A stretch of 64,000 nucleotides of DNA from DASYLJ01 sp964404165 (GTDB lineage: Bacteria; Desulfobacterota; Binatia; DP-6): NCBI GenBank assembly GCA_964404165.1, contig CAYOIZ010000019.1, positions 1 through 64,000 of the forward strand. Direction: 5' to 3'. Positions 60,339 to 64,000 of this stretch are shown here, piece by piece. A program made the translations under genes and the position numbers. Numbering within the stretch: position 1 is the stretch's first letter; each line of letters starts with the position of its first letter. A model generated the notes under the pieces. It made no database searches and was not told where the DNA came from. It was given only the letters and a program-made list of their open reading frames with translations.

Positions 60339-61211
60339 CTCGCCGCTCACGCGTCGCAGGAAGAGCAGGCCGAGCCCCGCGTTCATCAGCATGAACATCA
60401 GGTGCGCGGCCAGGCTGTAGGCCAGCAGCTTCTCGCCCGGGGCGTAGTCCTGGAAGAAGAACGTCCACGCCGCCTGGCTCGGGCCGAGGTGGGCCGCCGC
60501 GATCGGCAGCGCGGCGCAGAAGAACACCAGGGGCAGGAACGTCAGCAGCGTGGTGAACGGGATCTCGATGCCGAAGAGCGGCAGCGCCAGCCAGTGCACG
60601 ACGACGGCGGCGAGCAGGTTCGGCGTCTTCAGCAGCAGCAGCGCCAGGTACTGCCACGGCTTCGCCTGACGGAACGCGGCGAAGATCGGCACCGAGCCCA
60701 GCTTGCCGCCGCGGGGCTTCGAGAAGAACCAGAGGTGCAGCGCCAGGTAGACCGCCATCACCTCGTACACGCCCCACGGCGCGCGGGGCTCGCCGCTGAT
60801 GGCCGCGCCCACGCCGGAGTAGAAGGCGAGCTGGTAGACCTCGATCAGGGCGATGAACACGACCGTGCCCGTCACCTGCCAGAACGGGATGTCGTGACGC
60901 TTGTGCAGGTAGACGGCGATCCCGCCCTGGCCGAGCTGCGTGTTCACCAGCGACAGGATGTAGGCGGTGGCGCGGACGGGGAGCACGTCGCCGTAGCGGA
61001 CGGGGACGTTGAACCACGTCACCGCGCGTTGCAGCACCAGCGTGTCGATCAGGAGGTAGAAGACCGAGTACGGTGCCATCAGCAGGAGGTAGACCCCCCA
61101 CCGCCCCGCGGCGAGGGTGTCGACCACCTGTGCGACCGGATACTTGCGGAACAGGAACGCGAAGATCGCGAGCGTGACGGCCCACGGCGCGATCTTCTTG
61201 AGCGCGTTCAG
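60264..61211 (-). CDS. Flippase-like integral membrane protein (LPG synthase TM family)
   Basis: The product has about 315 residues with eight or so membrane segments, such as APWAVTLAIFAFLFRKYPVA, YLLLMAPYSVFYLLIDTLVL and TTLLTFLPLVFFCAALPIAA. LVNTQLGQGGIAVYLHKRHD is a conserved loop of the UPF0104/LPG-synthase transmembrane group. I take the CTG at 61211, which overlaps the upstream TGA, as start. The first conventional codon, a GTG at residue 29, would delete the first helix. The role is probably lipid or glycolipid movement across the inner membrane. Confidence 0.75.
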   Translation of the reverse strand: MNALKKIAPWAVTLAIFAFLFRKYPVAQVVDTLAAGRWGVYLLLMAPYSVFYLLIDTLVLQRAVTWFNVPVRYGDVLPVRATAYILSLVNTQLGQGGIAVYLHKRHDIPFWQVTGTVVFIALIEVYQLAFYSGVGAAISGEPRAPWGVYEVMAVYLALHLWFFSKPRGGKLGSVPIFAAFRQAKPWQYLALLLLKTPNLLAAVVVHWLALPLFGIEIPFTTLLTFLPLVFFCAALPIAAAHLGPSQAAWTFFFQDYAPGEKLLAYSLAAHLMFMLMNAGLGLLFLRRVSGELAGGDAERDGQQIDARGQGAGRRQ

Positions 61212-62200
61212 GCGGAGGGCTCCATGTGCTCGAACTGGAGGATGTCGAGCTCGGCGAAGCGCTCGCGCACGAACGGCGTGAGGAGCCCGAGGCGCTTCAC
61301 GTTCGGCACGATCTTCGAGAACAGCATCTTGCGGAACTCGATCATCTGCGGGGAGTGGAGCACGATCTCGCGAACTTCTGCAACGGGCCAGCCCATGACC
61401 TCCCAGACGTCCTCGGCCAGCAGGCGGTCGCGCATGAGGCGGCAGCCCTCGAAGACGAACTCCTCGCGCTCGCGCAGCTCCGTCGGCGACAGCTGGGTGA
61501 ACCAATCGCTCAGCGAGATGACGCCGAACGCGACGTGGCGCGCCTCGTCACGGATCACGTAGTGCAGCAGGTCGGTGAGGAGCGGCTCGGCGCACATCTT
61601 GTGCATGAAGCCGAAGGCCGCCATGGCGAGCCCTTCCACCATGATCTGCATGCCGAGGTACTTCATGTCCCAGCGCGAGTCGGTGAGGATCTGGTCGAGC
61701 AGCGCCTTCAGGTTGGCGTTGATGCGGTAGGGACCTCCGAGCTTCTCGTTCAGGTAGCGCGAGAACACCTCGACGTGGCGCGCCTCGTCCATCACCTGGG
61801 TCGAGCCGTAGAACTTGGCCTCCATCCACGGCGTGACGTCGACGATCTGTGCGGTGGCGAGGAGCGCGCCCTGCTCGCCGTGCATGAAGTTCGACAGCGA
61901 CCAGCGCAGCTGCTCGCGGCGCAGCTTCTTCACCTCGCCCGGCGTGAGCTTCTCCCAGATGTGGGTGCCGTAGATCGGGATCTGCATGTCGGGCAGCAGC
62001 TCCGCCTCGGCGTCGACGCCCGTCGTCCACGCCAGCTGGTCGGTGGCATTCCACTGGTCGCGCTTCGCCTTCTCGTAGAGGGCGTGCAGGTCGCGGCGGA
62101 CCATCTCGTAGTTCCACGTGTAGGTCGTGTTGAACGTGGTGGAGAGCAGCTCGATCTGCTGCTCGTTCGGGCGGACGGGGCTCACGGCACCTTCGTACAT
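61208..62200 (-). CDS. Ferritin-like diiron protein, probable oxygenase
   Basis: The ATG at 62200 (behind AGGAG) gives 330 residues. The diiron ligands are spaced as in the ferritin-like superfamily: FMHGEQGALLATAQI gives the first Glu, MDEARHVEVFSRYL the first ExxH, MVEGLAMAAFGFMHK another Glu and VIRDEARHVAFGVISL the second ExxH. It resembles AurF-like N-oxygenases and R2-like oxidases. The substrate may be a lipid or aromatic compound. It is preceded by the TetR gene (two bases apart) and followed by the flippase-like gene (overlap). Confidence 0.82.
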   Translation of the reverse strand: MYEGAVSPVRPNEQQIELLSTTFNTTYTWNYEMVRRDLHALYEKAKRDQWNATDQLAWTTGVDAEAELLPDMQIPIYGTHIWEKLTPGEVKKLRREQLRWSLSNFMHGEQGALLATAQIVDVTPWMEAKFYGSTQVMDEARHVEVFSRYLNEKLGGPYRINANLKALLDQILTDSRWDMKYLGMQIMVEGLAMAAFGFMHKMCAEPLLTDLLHYVIRDEARHVAFGVISLSDWFTQLSPTELREREEFVFEGCRLMRDRLLAEDVWEVMGWPVAEVREIVLHSPQMIEFRKMLFSKIVPNVKRLGLLTPFVRERFAELDILQFEHMEPSA

Positions 62201-62202
62201 GG

Positions 62203-62817
62203 CTACTCCTTTGCCGGGCTGAGCCCGTGCAGCGTCAACTTCATGATGGTGTCTTCCAGCAACTCGATCGGACTGTCGTCGTGCTCGCTCCACCAGGCGA
62301 GGAGCTGCGTGCTCATGCCGACCAGCGCCTGCGCCGCGATGACGCTCGGCAGGTCGGCGAAGACGCCGGCGGCCGCGCCCTCGCGGAGGTTCTCCTCGAT
62401 GTCGGCGGCGAACTGCGCCTGGGCGCGACGGATCGTCTCGTGATGGGCGTCGCCGTGCCCGAAGACGATCTTGAACACCGCGCGGTTCTCGACGGCGAAG
62501 CGGCAGAGCGCGCGGTTCGAGATCGCGACCCGCTCGACCGGATCGTTCACCGACAGCCGGGCGGCGTCGACGGTGTCCTTGAGTCGCGCCACCGTGTCGT
62601 CGACCAGCGCGCCGAACAGCGCCTCCTTGGTGTCGAAGTGGAGGTAGAAGGTGCCGACGCCGACGTCCGCCGCGGCGGCGATGTCGGCGATCTTGGTGGC
62701 GTAGAGGCCCTTCTCGGCCAGCACACGGGTGGCCGCGGCGATGATCTCGAGCCGGGTACGCTCCTTCTTGCGCTCGAGTCGGCTCGGCGCACCCGCCGGG
62801 AGTGAGTCTGTTTTCAT
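62203..62817 (-). CDS. TetR family regulator
   Basis: The 204-residue protein has an N-terminal helix-turn-helix: RTRLEIIAAATRVLAEKGLY, KIADIAAAADVGVGTFYLHF and DTKEALFGALV. The C-terminal helices bind an unknown ligand. It heads an operon with the diiron and flippase-like genes, and a dyad directly upstream suggests autoregulation. The similarity of its operator to FadR-type TetR sites (TGAACGATGATTCA) hints at an acyl-CoA or fatty acid ligand, but this is speculative. Confidence 0.92.
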   Translation of the reverse strand: MKTDSLPAGAPSRLERKKERTRLEIIAAATRVLAEKGLYATKIADIAAAADVGVGTFYLHFDTKEALFGALVDDTVARLKDTVDAARLSVNDPVERVAISNRALCRFAVENRAVFKIVFGHGDAHHETIRRAQAQFAADIEENLREGAAAGVFADLPSVIAAQALVGMSTQLLAWWSEHDDSPIELLEDTIMKLTLHGLSPAKE

Positions 62818-62818
62818 G

Positions 62819-62836
62819 ACTGAACGATGATTCAGT
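62819..62836. promoter_or_regulatory. Operator dyad upstream of the tetR operon
   Basis: ACTGAA, CGATGA, TTCAGT: perfect six-base arms; the outer bases continue the match on one more side. It lies two bases upstream of the tetR start on the minus strand and is likely the repressor site. Confidence 0.62.
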
Positions 62837-62879
62837 TAGCGGCGAACGCGCCGCGTGTCAACGATTTTCTTCCCCGGCC

Positions 62880-63869
62880 TCAGAGCGGCAGGGGACCGAC
62901 GGGCATGTCGCGGCCCCCCGAGTCCGCCGAGCGGCGGCAGGCCTCGGCGATCCGGACGGCATGGGCGCCGTCCTCGATGCTCGTGGGCGGCGTCGTGCCC
63001 TCGGAGAGCAGGCGGTCGAAGGCGTCGAGCGCTTCGCGGACCGTGGCCGCGGCCGTCGGGAGCGGCACGGGGGCGCGTTCGAGGCCGCGGACCGTCTGCA
63101 GCCAGTGCTGCTGGTGGTCGGCGACGATCTGCCCGCCCGTGCCCGCGACGTCGATCATGCCCGAGCGCCCCGCGGTCGAGCGGCAGCCGTTCACGCCCAC
63201 CAGCATCGGGCTGCCGTCGAGCTCGAGGATGGCGGTGAAGTTGTCCTCGGTGCGCGTCGTGGTGACGCGCGCGGTGCGGCACCACACGCGGGCCACGTCG
63301 TGCCCGGTGAGGAAGCGCACCAGGTCGAAGCTGTGGACGCCGGTGTGGAGCAGAATGCCGCCGCCCGACACGGCGGGGTCGTCGAGCCAGGGCAGGGGCG
63401 ACGGCTCGAAGCGCTGGTTCACGACCAGCGCATGCACCGGCGCCACGTCGGCGAGACGATCGCGGACGGCGCGCACGACGGTGTTCCAGCGCAGCGTGTG
63501 CGCCATGAGGCACGGGATGCCGGCGGCGCGCACGCGGCGGACGACGTCGACCGCCGCGTCGCCGCTGGTGGCGAGCGGCTTCTCGATCAGCAACGCCTTC
63601 CTCGCCGACGTGACGGCGTCGACGATCGCAGGATGCAACGTCGGCGGCACGACCGCGACGACGGCGTCGACGGACGGATCCGCGACCAGCGCCTGCCAGT
63701 CGGCATGGAAGCGGCAGCCTAGCTCCCGTGCCTGTACCGCACCGCGTTCCGCGTCGTGGCGCGAGAACGCCTCGAGGCGAAGCCCCGGCACCTCGCCGTT
63801 GCGGAGGTGGTTCATGTAGCGGACGCCGTGCTTGCCGGCGCCGATCACGCCGACGCGATGGACCGTCAC
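62880..63869 (-). CDS. Gfo/Idh/MocA family oxidoreductase
   Basis: The 329-residue protein starts MTVHRVGVIGAGKHGVRYMN, a Rossmann fold with GxGxxG-like motif. The middle carries LLIEKPLATSGDAAVDVVRR with the EKP signature of the family, and the C-terminal part has GILLHTGVHSFDLVRFLTG, whose His and Asp are catalytic. Such enzymes oxidise sugars, inositols or biliverdin-like substrates using NAD(P). The substrate is not readable. The gene stands alone, with a 62-base gap to the tetR start. Confidence 0.9.
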   Translation of the reverse strand: MTVHRVGVIGAGKHGVRYMNHLRNGEVPGLRLEAFSRHDAERGAVQARELGCRFHADWQALVADPSVDAVVAVVPPTLHPAIVDAVTSARKALLIEKPLATSGDAAVDVVRRVRAAGIPCLMAHTLRWNTVVRAVRDRLADVAPVHALVVNQRFEPSPLPWLDDPAVSGGGILLHTGVHSFDLVRFLTGHDVARVWCRTARVTTTRTEDNFTAILELDGSPMLVGVNGCRSTAGRSGMIDVAGTGGQIVADHQQHWLQTVRGLERAPVPLPTAAATVREALDAFDRLLSEGTTPPTSIEDGAHAVRIAEACRRSADSGGRDMPVGPLPL

Positions 63870-63997
63870 CGGGGGGGACGTAGTCCCGGACAGCGGACGC
63901 TGTCAATCGATCGGACGGGGGCGCGAACGGGGTTGCAAAGGCCAGACCCCGGCGTTAGGAGAGGCGCCCTGAGCCCTGTGCCGCAAGGGAGAACGCG

Positions 63998-64000
63998 ATG
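63998..64000 (+). CDS. Possible start of a gene cut by the right edge
   Basis: The window ends with an ATG preceded by AAGGGAGA at five to six bases, a good ribosome-binding site. Only the start codon is visible, so no product can be named. Confidence 0.4.

Overview
The window is very GC-rich, gene-dense bacterial chromosome, mostly short mixed-strand operons with stop/start overlaps (ATGA, GTGA, TGATG and, unusually, CTGA). No rRNA, tRNA, CRISPR array, prophage or transposase gene is visible. The gene mix is AlkB alkane monooxygenase, phytanoyl-CoA dioxygenase-like and two LLM flavin/F420-type oxidoreductases, thiolase with DUF35 partner, fatty-acid cis/trans isomerase, and secreted proteins with Thr/Ser-rich linkers and 'ECDDGN...GDGC' Cys repeats. 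This suits an uncultured Binatota- or Myxococcota-like lineage (old Deltaproteobacteria), an inference from gene content only.

Layout. 1-5.5 kb: RDD membrane protein (cut by the edge), glycosyltransferase-like protein, a 24-residue hydrophobic peptide, a secreted beta-propeller protein, a membrane GAF protein. 5.5-16 kb: cti, a PNPOx-like flavoprotein divergent from a LysR regulator, an HPF-like protein, SlyD-type FKBP with GST, thrH coupled to a PLP decarboxylase, a 280-bp inverted-repeat element between convergent genes, an MFS exporter, a Cys-rich lipoprotein, a VanX-like dipeptidase. 16-20 kb: three secreted or TPR proteins. 20.2-21.7 kb: a lower-GC PD-(D/E)XK nuclease-like gene between a truncated and an intact copy of an NTF2/SnoaL-like gene. 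21.8-29.5 kb: lipid and hydrocarbon catabolism, ending at alkB divergent from a TetR gene with two palindromic operators. 29.5-34.8 kb: NUDIX, mobA, sirtuin, CsbD/DUF1328 stress pair, DUF35-thiolase-glutaredoxin operon. 34.8-44.6 kb: secreted propeller protein, ABC exporter, a 933-residue secreted Thr/Ser-linker protein, GH16 enzyme, lnt. 44.6-52.7 kb: class III cyclase, a large winged-helix/AAA/TPR regulator, small enzymes. 52.7-57.1 kb: ileS-lspA and mrp. 57.2-60.3 kb: XRE regulator with histidine kinase, Smr protein, CDP-alcohol phosphotransferase, and two related palindromic elements. 60.3-63.9 kb: TetR, ferritin-like diiron protein, flippase-like membrane protein, Gfo/Idh/MocA dehydrogenase.

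The most unusual items are: a family of large palindromic intergenic elements sitting directly after TAG stop codons (58744-58890 and 59698-59830 share a core; 13713-13992 is a second type); the nuclease island at 20.2-21.4 kb; an LspA whose catalytic Asp of the GNxxDR motif reads as Cys; three gene pairs where the only sensible start of the downstream gene is a CTG overlapping the upstream TGA; and a self-contained TetR/diiron/flippase operon. Functional names come from motifs and recalled family features, since no database search was possible.
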